Positions 57,290 to 64,000 of a DNA stretch of 64,000 bases are shown one piece after another. Each line of letters opens with the position of its first letter. The first letter of the stretch is position 1. The translations under genes and the position numbers were made by a program. Below the pieces are notes generated by a model. It worked only from the letters and a program-made list of their open reading frames with translations, was not told the DNA's origin and did no database searches. The stretch comes from Clostridiales bacterium (GTDB lineage: Bacteria; Bacillota; Clostridia; Oscillospirales; Acutalibacteraceae): positions 16,913-80,912 of the forward strand of contig JAJQIJ010000013.1 of the NCBI GenBank assembly GCA_021199275.1. The letters are read 5' to 3'.

Positions 57290-58369
57290 TCACCCGGCAA
57301 AAATTCTGAACAGCGGCAGGCACTCTGAAAAGAAACGTTTATATGCGCCGCAATAGTCTGCGCTTTGCCTTGTCCTTTTGCAGCCGCCGGCACGGCAAAG
57401 CTGAAAATAAGGGCAGCCTTTGCACTTTTCGGGCGTGTCAAAGCCCTCTGTCAAAAACCGCCGCGCCCTGTCGCACGAGGCAAGCTCTGCAAAGTTGCAG
57501 TCGTTTATGTTGCCCAGCAAATATTCGTCTGTGCAGAAAAAATCGCACGGGTATATATTTCCGTTGCCCTCTGCAACAAATTGCTGTGTGCAGCGCCCTT
57601 CCATGCCGCATTGTTCGCAGCGAAAGCCAAGATACAGGTTTACCCAGTTGTCAAACTGGCGCACGCTTACATAGTTTCCATGCGCCCAGTCTGCGGCATA
57701 GAGCCTGAAAACCTTTATAAGAAAATCTGCATAAGATTCGTCAGTCATGTAAAGCTCGCTTTCATCATGGCTGCCAAATGGGCGCAGGCAGGGTATAAAT
57801 TGCAAATATTTAAAACCCTTTGATTTGAAAAACTTATAAATTTTTTCTCCTCTTTTAGCGGAAAAGTCTGTAAGCACCGAAACAATATTATATTGAACTT
57901 TAAAGCGCTCTAACAGCCGCGCGGCTTTTATGACCTTATTAAATGTGCTGCCCCCGCCAGGCGCGCGCCTGAATTTGTTTGAATCAAAGTCGCCGTCTAA
58001 GCTGACCCCCACAAGAAAATTATTTTCTGCAAAAAAGCGCGCAAAGTCTTCGTCAATAAGCGTGGCGTTAGTTTGCAGGGCATAAGACACCGCGCTGCCC
58101 TTTACATTATAAATCTTTACCTTTTCAACAAAGCTTTTAAAATATGAAAGCCCGGCCAGCAGCGGCTCGCCGCCCTGAAAGGTGTAAGAAACGCCGGCAG
58201 AGTCTGCATATAAAAGAGATTTTTTGACAAGCTCCTCTGCCGTGGAGTCGCTCATAATGCCAAACTGAAATTGCTCTCTGTTTTGGGCGACATCGCGGTA
58301 AAAGCAATATTCGCACTGAATATTGCACATTGACGACGCTGGCTTTACCATTAAAGAAACCGGCGGCAT
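57290..58369 (-). CDS. Radical SAM/SPASM protein, anaerobic sulfatase-maturase-like
   Basis: The 359-aa enzyme has the SAM-binding cluster motif CNIQCEYC (C15, C19, C22), the GGEPLL motif, and a Cys-rich C-terminal SPASM domain (CEQCGMEGRCTQQF, YPCDFFC, CKGCPYFQLCRAGGCKR) for two further [4Fe-4S] clusters. The layout matches anaerobic sulfatase-maturing enzymes, which oxidise Cys or Ser to formylglycine. Relatives also modify other peptides. No sulfatase or precursor peptide gene is adjacent, so the target is unknown. GGGGGGG precedes the ATG. Confidence 0.88.
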   Translation of the reverse strand: MPPVSLMVKPASSMCNIQCEYCFYRDVAQNREQFQFGIMSDSTAEELVKKSLLYADSAGVSYTFQGGEPLLAGLSYFKSFVEKVKIYNVKGSAVSYALQTNATLIDEDFARFFAENNFLVGVSLDGDFDSNKFRRAPGGGSTFNKVIKAARLLERFKVQYNIVSVLTDFSAKRGEKIYKFFKSKGFKYLQFIPCLRPFGSHDESELYMTDESYADFLIKVFRLYAADWAHGNYVSVRQFDNWVNLYLGFRCEQCGMEGRCTQQFVAEGNGNIYPCDFFCTDEYLLGNINDCNFAELASCDRARRFLTEGFDTPEKCKGCPYFQLCRAGGCKRTRQSADYCGAYKRFFSECLPLFRIFAG

Positions 58370-58493
58370 GCGCTGCCCCCCCTTTTACTTTTTATTTGCG
58401 GCGGCGCCGTTTCTTTGACGCAGATATACCGGCGTATATTAAAACAAAAAATGGCGCAGGGTGCTAAAATTATCGCTTTGGGCTGTTCTGTTC

Positions 58494-59651
58494 TTAAGCA
58501 AGAATTTCGTCTGCCAGCTCTTCAAGCTGTGTTTCATTGGCCTTGCTCAGGGTTGTTTTAATTGTTACGCTTTTGTCGCACAGCGTTATGTTTTTCATTG
58601 GCTCAATAAGCGCTTTCATAGCCCTTGCGGCAGTCGGCCCCCAAGAGCCGTTTTCAACAAGCGCAACCCTTCTGTTTTGAAAGGCCTTGCTTTTTAAATG
58701 GCATAAAAAGGCTTCCATTGGCGGAAAAACGCCGCCGTCATAGCTTGCCGCCATAAACACCTCTTTGCCGTATCTAAATGCGTCTGCCACGGCTTCTGCA
58801 ATATCGTCTTTAGCAAGGTTGCTTATTGCAACCCTTGGGCAGCCCTTTTTTTCAAGTATTTCTTTAAGCTTAAATACCGCCTTTTCGGTGTTGCCGTAAA
58901 TTGAAGCATATGCTATAAACACACCTTCGCTTTCAACGGAATATGAAGACCATGTGTTGTAAAGATTTATGTAATATTCAAGATTTTCGCTTAACACCGG
59001 GCCGTGCAGAGCGCATATTACCCTGACGTCAAGCGCAAGAACCTTTTTAAGCAGAGTCTGCACCGGCTGGCCGTATTTGCCCACAATGTTGAAATAATAG
59101 CGCCTTGCTTCGCAAGCCCAGTCTTCGTCACAGTCAAACGCGCCGAATTTGCCGAATGCGTCAGCCGAAAACAAAACCCTCTCTGACTGTTCATAAGTCA
59201 TAATTACCTCAGGCCAGTGAATCATTGGCGCCATTATGAAACTTAGCGTGTGCTTGCCAAGGCACAATGTGTCGCCCTCTTTTACGGCAAGCTTTTTAAC
59301 GCCTGCCGGAATATCAAAAAACTGGCCCAGCATGGCAAATGCCTTTGCGCTGGCAACAAGGGTTATTTCAGGAAATTTTTGCACCAAAAGGGAAACATTT
59401 GCCGAATGGTCTGGCTCAAGATGTGAAATTATAAGGTAATCAGGCTGCCGCCCGGCAAGCGCGCTTTCAAGATTTTCAAGCCATTCGTCTGTCTTTGCAG
59501 CGTCAACCGTGTCAAAAACGGCAAGCTTTTCATCGTCAATAAAATATGAATTATATGCCATGCCGTTTTTCAGCGGATATTGATTTTCAAATATTTTCAG
59601 TTCTTTGTCACTGACGCCTATGTATTTAATGCTTTCTGTTATATTATGCAT
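58494..59651 (-). CDS. fprA: A-type flavoprotein (FprA family), oxygen or NO reductase
   Basis: From ATG 59651 (AGAGG site) the product has 385 aa. The N-terminal diiron beta-lactamase-like domain has H77-L-E79-P-D81-H82 (SHLEPDHSAN) and later metal histidines (MIHWPE, LHGPV). The C-terminal flavodoxin domain binds FMN (FIAYASIYGNTEKA, VENGSWGPTA). Such proteins in anaerobes reduce O2 to water, or NO, with electrons from rubredoxin or F420-like donors. No rubredoxin gene is adjacent. The track's longer start lacks a ribosome site. Confidence 0.92.
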   Translation of the reverse strand: MHNITESIKYIGVSDKELKIFENQYPLKNGMAYNSYFIDDEKLAVFDTVDAAKTDEWLENLESALAGRQPDYLIISHLEPDHSANVSLLVQKFPEITLVASAKAFAMLGQFFDIPAGVKKLAVKEGDTLCLGKHTLSFIMAPMIHWPEVIMTYEQSERVLFSADAFGKFGAFDCDEDWACEARRYYFNIVGKYGQPVQTLLKKVLALDVRVICALHGPVLSENLEYYINLYNTWSSYSVESEGVFIAYASIYGNTEKAVFKLKEILEKKGCPRVAISNLAKDDIAEAVADAFRYGKEVFMAASYDGGVFPPMEAFLCHLKSKAFQNRRVALVENGSWGPTAARAMKALIEPMKNITLCDKSVTIKTTLSKANETQLEELADEILA

Positions 59652-59732
59652 AAATTTTACCTCTTTAAAATTTTTCACCGGGGCAGCCGCATGGTTGCAC
59701 TGCGGCAAAAGCGCCCGGCGTTTAATTTAAAT

Positions 59733-61292
59733 TCAGCCCTGTGCTTGCTCGCCGCCGGCATTGTCAGCCCCGGCGCTGTCTTGCATTGCATCTGCTTCGG
59801 CAAGGCTGTGCCTTTCAACAAGCTCTGCAAGCATTTTTTCATGGCTCTTTTGGTCTATTTCATATTTAAGAGTCGGCAAAACAGCCAGCAGCATGCCAAC
59901 GGCAGGCGGAATTGAAATTAAAAACCACATAATCTTTGCATATTCGGAATAATCTGTCGCAAAGCTTGCGCCGCTTTGAAGCGCTGAATTCATGGCTTCT
60001 ATATTTACGTCTGTATAGCCCACTGCGGCATATGCATATGCCGAAATAATTGAAGCAATGCCTGTTGAAAACTTTGTAATAAAGCTTTGCCCGCTGAAGA
60101 AAACCCCGTCAGGCCTGAAGCCATGGTGGTATTCTTCATAATCAATGCAGTCTGAAATCATTATAGACTGGCAAACGTTTACCGCGCCAAAGCCGGCGCC
60201 GGACAGCAGCATGCACAGCCCAACCAGCAGCGCCCAGCCGATTTTGTCAAGCTCTGTGGGCGCGGCAAGATATACAACAAAAATGAGCGCAAACGGCACC
60301 GCCGACGCGCCGCTTGAAAAGTTGTAAATATGTTTAACGTCAAATTTTTTCATAAGCGCCGGGCAGATAGCCATGGCAACGAACTGCCCAATAAACAGCC
60401 CGCCCGCAACTATTGCGACTATAACAAGAGTTTTAATGTCTGTAAATGCATTTGTAAGGTCGCCCTCGCAATAATAATAAGAAAGCAAAGTCATTGCAAC
60501 AGTCATCATAAGCTGAAACGGCGCGCGCAGAATTCCGCTTATAAAAAGCCGCCTGAACGGCACGCATTTCCACATAAGGCTGAAGCTTTCCTTCATGCTT
60601 CTTCTTTCGCTTGAAGCGGGCACTTTTTCTTTTGTGCCAAGCCCCGCGCATTCAAACAGCAGCGCCGCTATAATTGTGATTCCTATGCCGACCGCAACAA
60701 AGCCTGACTGTGCGGTTACCGACTTGCCAAGCATTTGGTTTACTGCCTGAGACAGCGGAATTATTGAAACCAGCACAACCGCGCCGCCGATTGACGCTAT
60801 AATTCTTGCAAGCGAAATAAGGGTTGAACGGTCTTTTTCATCTTCGCTCATGCGGCTAATCATGCCCCACAGCGGCACGTCGCCCGTGGTGAAGCTCATG
60901 CCCCAAAGTATATATGAAACAGCGGCCCACGCCACAATTAAAAACATTGACGTGCTGTTGCCGGCAAGCTTTGCCGTGCTGTAATTGCCGTTTATAAAGC
61001 ACAAACATGTTATTATGCATATAAACAGCGGTGAAAACAGCAGCCATGAGCGGCATTTGCCGTATTTTGACTTTGTCCTGTCAACAATAGTGCCCATCAT
61101 GGGGTCGTTTATAGCGTCCCATATTCTGGCAATGGCAAATATCCACCCCAGTGCAACGGCAGGCAGGCAAATAATATTTTGAAAATAATAGTAAAGCCCG
61201 GTGCCCACTATGTTGTAAAGCATGTTTTGCCCGAACATGCCCACAAGGTACATGTTTCTTTCTTTGGCTGTATAAGTTCGTACATTTGACAC
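59733..61292 (-). CDS. MFS transporter, GPH sugar:cation symporter type, second copy
   Basis: The 519-aa membrane protein starts at GTG 61292 (GGGGG 7 bases before), giving MSNVRTYTAKERNMYLVGMFGQN. It carries the family loop RIWDAINDPMMGTIVDRTKSKYGKCRSWLL, and DVPLWGMISRMSEDEKDR near residue 150. About 12 hydrophobic segments are present. Compared with the copy at 7316 it has a longer loop before the last helices and a C-terminal Glu/Ala/Gly tail. No sugar-processing gene lies nearby, so the substrate is unknown. Confidence 0.87.
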   Translation of the reverse strand: MSNVRTYTAKERNMYLVGMFGQNMLYNIVGTGLYYYFQNIICLPAVALGWIFAIARIWDAINDPMMGTIVDRTKSKYGKCRSWLLFSPLFICIITCLCFINGNYSTAKLAGNSTSMFLIVAWAAVSYILWGMSFTTGDVPLWGMISRMSEDEKDRSTLISLARIIASIGGAVVLVSIIPLSQAVNQMLGKSVTAQSGFVAVGIGITIIAALLFECAGLGTKEKVPASSERRSMKESFSLMWKCVPFRRLFISGILRAPFQLMMTVAMTLLSYYYCEGDLTNAFTDIKTLVIVAIVAGGLFIGQFVAMAICPALMKKFDVKHIYNFSSGASAVPFALIFVVYLAAPTELDKIGWALLVGLCMLLSGAGFGAVNVCQSIMISDCIDYEEYHHGFRPDGVFFSGQSFITKFSTGIASIISAYAYAAVGYTDVNIEAMNSALQSGASFATDYSEYAKIMWFLISIPPAVGMLLAVLPTLKYEIDQKSHEKMLAELVERHSLAEADAMQDSAGADNAGGEQAQG

Positions 61293-61314
61293 TGCAATAC
61301 CCCCGAAACAAAAA

Positions 61315-61372
61315 TTCAATAAGGGGCAAAGCCCCGTTTAGGCGCCCAATTAAGGGCAAGCTCTTATTGAAT
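61315..61372. repeat. Short repeat with inverted ends TTCAATAAG...CTTATTGAA
   Basis: A 58-base element bounded by TTCAATAAGGGG and GCTCTTATTGAAT, in the upstream region of the symporter gene. Its ends match those of the 135-bp repeat family, but the GC-rich centre and the ATAACTTAG end are missing. Nothing else is visible in 61373-61544. Confidence 0.6.
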
Positions 61373-61544
61373 ATATAATAATACAAAAACAGCAAAAAGA
61401 CAATAAATATTTAATAAATTTTCTTTTGCAGGCCTGCTCATTGCAAAATATGCAAACAAACTGCCGCGCTGCGGCTCTTTTTGCCATTTCAGCCCCTGTT
61501 TTCAAGCAATTTGGCTTGGATTTTTTAAAATAAAATATTGCCGT

Positions 61545-62216
61545 TTACTGAACATTGTAATTTTCAACTTCACGCCTGAGCCACTCTGCCCATTCGGCAA
61601 CGCCCTGCCCCGTTTTGGCAGAAATTAAAAAGATTTCACATTTCGGGTTAAGCGCTTTTATTCTTTGCTTTGCCTTTTCAAAATCAAAGTCAAACACTGC
61701 GGCAGTGTCAATTTTGTTTATTATAACCGCGTCTGAAATGCTGAACATAAGCGGGTATTTGAGCGGCTTATCGTCTCCTTCCGGCACAGACAAAATCATA
61801 GCGTTTTTAACGGCGCCGGTGTCAAATTCCGCCGGGCACACAAGATTGCCGACATTTTCAAGAAACACCACGTCAAGCGCCTGTGTGCCAAGCTCTGTTA
61901 TGCCCTGCCTTGTCATAGACGCGTCTAAATGGCACATGCCCCCGGTGTGCAGTTGAATTGTTTTAACACCGGTTTCGGCAATTTTATTGGCGTCAACAGA
62001 CGAATCAATGTCCGCTTCCATTACGCCTATTTTAAAATCATTTTTCATAAGCTCAATGGTTTTTATAAGCGTGCTTGTTTTGCCGCTGCCCGGAGACGAC
62101 ATAAGATTAAGCAGGAAAGTGCCGTTTTCCTTTAATTCCTGCCTAAGGTTGTCTGCGTCTTTGTCATTGTCTTCAAAAATACTTTTTTTGATTTCTATTA
62201 CCTTAAATTCTTCCAT
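61545..62216 (-). CDS. hypB: Hydrogenase/urease nickel incorporation GTPase HypB
   Basis: The 223-aa G3E-family GTPase has P-loop MSSPGSGKTST, EADIDSSVDANKI, the metal-site and switch region GGMCHLDASM, LENVGNLVCPAEFD and the base motif VINKIDTAAVFD. It lacks the His-rich nickel-storage N-terminus of some relatives. ATG 62216 has AAGGAGC before it; the track extension crosses the repeat and is not credible. It acts with HypA to insert nickel into [NiFe] hydrogenase. No hydrogenase or other hyp gene is in the window. Confidence 0.94.
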   Translation of the reverse strand: MEEFKVIEIKKSIFEDNDKDADNLRQELKENGTFLLNLMSSPGSGKTSTLIKTIELMKNDFKIGVMEADIDSSVDANKIAETGVKTIQLHTGGMCHLDASMTRQGITELGTQALDVVFLENVGNLVCPAEFDTGAVKNAMILSVPEGDDKPLKYPLMFSISDAVIINKIDTAAVFDFDFEKAKQRIKALNPKCEIFLISAKTGQGVAEWAEWLRREVENYNVQ

Positions 62217-62254
62217 GTTAAAGCTCCTTTTTTGATAATGATTTGATAATGATA

Positions 62255-62364
62255 TAAAGGCCCAAGCGACAGCCGCTGCCGCCCCCCCGCGTGAGATTGT
62301 ATTCACGCTGATTAAAAGCCGGACCCCGCCGCCTTACGAAGCGGGGCATTTCCCGCTAAGTTAT
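62255..62364 (-). repeat. Dispersed intergenic repeat, copy C
   Basis: On the minus strand it starts ATAACTTAGCGGGAAATGCCCC and continues through GCGGCGGGGTC and the GGGGGGGCGGCAGCGGCTGTCGC hairpin, matching copies A and B. The far end is degenerate (GATAATGATTTGATAATG). It lies between hypA and hypB, and its TAG is the hypA stop codon. Confidence 0.75.
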
Positions 62365-62700
62365 TTTTATTTCTTTTATTATAAACTCGCGCCCGCTGAT
62401 TATTTTGCCCGCGCCTGACGAACAATGCGGGCATATGAAATCACTTTCACGCGGGTTATATTTTGTTTTACACTGCGTGCATTCGCAAAGCGCCGGCAGC
62501 GTTTCTGTTTTAAGGCGGCTGTCTTTTAGCAGCTCATAATCTTCCTTTAGCATTGAATGATATGTTTGCAGGCATTCACCCACAACATCACTGAGCTCGC
62601 CTATCTGCACAACTATTTCAGGCACTGACTTGGCGCCGTTTTCGCGCGCATATTTGTCTGCCGTTTTCATTAAACGGTCTGCAATTGAAAGTTCATGCAC
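62356..62700 (-). CDS. hypA: Hydrogenase nickel incorporation protein HypA
   Basis: The 114-aa nickel chaperone has the N-terminal Ni-binding MHELSIADRL and the zinc domain CECTQCKTKYNPRESDFICPHC. The length is normal. The last residues are KEIKIT, where Ile-Thr and the stop come from the ATAACTTAG end of repeat copy C. Followed by hypB on the same strand. No strong promoter was identified in the 247-base gap before ilvE. Confidence 0.93.
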   Translation of the reverse strand: MHELSIADRLMKTADKYARENGAKSVPEIVVQIGELSDVVGECLQTYHSMLKEDYELLKDSRLKTETLPALCECTQCKTKYNPRESDFICPHCSSGAGKIISGREFIIKEIKIT

Positions 62701-62947
62701 TTTTCTCCCCCCTTGTCGCCTGAAAAGCAGCTGGCAAGTGCTTTGTTTGTAAATAAAATACTGCTTTCCTCTTGCTTTTCTGATTTAACGGTGGTAAAAT
62801 TTCAATAAAAGGACGCCTGCCGTTCACTTTTATAAAAGCTTTATTTCAGCTTTGGCTTCGCCGCGGCACACGCCCCGATATGCGCCGGCCGTTTAAACAG
62901 GCGCGAAACATATTTTGCTATTTTTAAGAAAGGCAGTGTGAATACAT

Positions 62948-63976
62948 ATGCAAAAAAAAGATATTGACTGGTCAGCCCTTGGCTTTTCATATATGCCGAC
63001 TGACTACCGTTTTGTAAGTAATTTCAAAAACGGCGAGTGGGACTGCGGCGCCCTGACAGACAATGCCGAAATTACTATGAGCGAATGCGCCTGTGTGCTG
63101 CAATATGCCCAAACCGTGTTTGAGGGTTTAAAGGCATATACCACGGCAGACGGCAGAATAGTTTGCTTTCGCCCTGACTTAAATGCAAAGCGCATGGTGG
63201 CGTCAGCCAAAAGGCTGCAAATGCCCGTGTTCCCGGAAGACAGGTTTGTAAAAGCCGTTGAAGATGTTGTAAGGGCAAACGCTTCGTGGGTGCCGCCATA
63301 TGGCAGCGGCGCAACTCTTTACCTGCGCCCATATATGTTTGGCTCAAATGCGGTTATCGGCGTTAAACCGGCAGACGAATATCAGTTCAGGGTTTTCTGC
63401 ACGCCTGTGGGCCCATATTTCAAGGGCGGCGCCAAGCCGATTACCATTCGCGTGTGCGACCTTGACAGGGCAGCCCCGCACGGCACCGGCAATATAAAAG
63501 CCGGGCTGAATTACGCCATGAGCCTTTATGCAATAGTTGACGCTCATAACAACGGCTTTGATGAAAACATGTATCTAGATTCCGCAAGCAGAACTTATGT
63601 TGAAGAAACCGGCGGCGCAAACTTCCTGTTCGTAACCAAAGACGGGGTTATAGTAACGCCGAAATCAGATTCAATTCTGCCTTCAATCACAAGGCGGTCT
63701 CTTTGCTATGTAGCCGAAAACATGCTTGGCATGAAGGTTGAGCAGCGCAAAGTAACGCTTGAAGAGGTGGCTGACTTTGCGGAATGCGGGCTGTGCGGCA
63801 CGGCCGCCGTTATAAGCCCCGTTGGCAAAATTGTTGACCACGGCAGGGAAATATGCCTGCCCAGCGGCATGGAAAAAATGGGCGAAGTTACCCAAAAGCT
63901 TTACGACACCCTTACCGGCATGCAAATGGGCACATTGGAAGCGCCCGAAGGCTGGGTGCATGAAATCAAGCTTTAA
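62948..63976 (+). CDS. ilvE: Branched-chain amino acid aminotransferase
   Basis: This PLP enzyme transfers amino groups to and from Leu, Ile and Val. The 342-aa protein has the fold-type IV opening (FGxx-like YAQTVFEGLKAYTTADGRIVCFRPDLNAKRM), the PLP Lys in GTGNIKAGLNYAMSLYA, and VEETGGANFLFV. This is the longer class II (eukaryote-like) branch. A weak AAGGCAG precedes the ATG. It is probably complete: the stop lies 24 bases before the window end. Confidence 0.94.
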   Translation: MQKKDIDWSALGFSYMPTDYRFVSNFKNGEWDCGALTDNAEITMSECACVLQYAQTVFEGLKAYTTADGRIVCFRPDLNAKRMVASAKRLQMPVFPEDRFVKAVEDVVRANASWVPPYGSGATLYLRPYMFGSNAVIGVKPADEYQFRVFCTPVGPYFKGGAKPITIRVCDLDRAAPHGTGNIKAGLNYAMSLYAIVDAHNNGFDENMYLDSASRTYVEETGGANFLFVTKDGVIVTPKSDSILPSITRRSLCYVAENMLGMKVEQRKVTLEEVADFAECGLCGTAAVISPVGKIVDHGREICLPSGMEKMGEVTQKLYDTLTGMQMGTLEAPEGWVHEIKL

Positions 63977-64000
63977 ATGTGTGGCATTTTCTGCTTAAAG

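Overview
The window reads as one continuous chromosomal segment of a low-to-moderate-GC anaerobic Clostridia-type Firmicute, probably in or near Oscillospiraceae/Ruminococcaceae. Evidence: a tRNA-Trp T-box leader on the trp operon, AGGAGG-type ribosome sites, TTGACA/TATAAT promoters, the rpoB-rpoC / rpsL-rpsG-fusA-tuf order, archaeal/eukaryal-type ProS, an FprA-type A flavoprotein, a sortase B with ER-type signal peptidases, and ECF transporters. The lineage is inferred from gene families only. No rRNA, tRNA, CRISPR array, phage or transposase gene was seen.

Layout. (1) 0.2-5 kb, minus strand: an IscR-like Rrf2 regulator, then a cysteine/Fe-S operon metY-cysK-iscS-iscU. The operon has a promoter whose -35 lies inside a perfect inverted repeat, and a 22-codon leader peptide ending Cys-Cys-stop. 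(2) 5-12 kb: a Dcr2-like phosphoesterase, a zinc-ribbon membrane protein, a GPH-type sugar symporter, a gamma-carbonic-anhydrase-like protein, a lipoprotein, DUF523 and Cof-type HAD proteins, and an AT-rich orphan membrane protein. (3) 12-18.3 kb, minus: the F1Fo ATP synthase operon atpB-E-F-(H+A fused)-G-D-C. The delta and alpha subunits form one 673-aa ORF. (4) 18.6-21.3 kb, plus: proS and galE. (5) 21.4-29 kb, minus: recD2, and an mreB-cobA-ecfT-ecfA-ecfS group that looks like cobalamin uptake and adenosylation. (6) 29-41 kb, minus: tuf, fusA, rpsG, rpsL, rpoC, rpoB. (7) 41.5-50 kb, plus: a peptide-binding lipoprotein, nagB, metG, tatD, two ER-type signal peptidases and sortase B. (8) 50-57 kb, minus: trpEGDCFBA behind a T-box. 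(9) 57-64 kb: a radical-SAM/SPASM protein, FprA, a second GPH symporter, hypA-hypB (minus) and ilvE (plus).

How the parts fit. Sulfur assimilation feeds Fe-S assembly and appears controlled twice: by an Fe-S-type Rrf2 protein at the promoter and by cysteine-codon attenuation in the leader. Tryptophan synthesis is controlled by tRNA-Trp. FprA fits oxygen detoxification in an anaerobe.

Most notable: the tight delta-alpha ATP synthase fusion with no canonical internal start for alpha; the Cys-Cys leader; a dispersed intergenic repeat of about 135 bp whose conserved ATAACTTAG end supplies the stop codons of four unrelated genes; and a corrinoid adenosyltransferase that seems to start at AUA/AUU overlapping the mreB stop. 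Start sites were re-chosen from ribosome-binding sites where the ORF track was too long.
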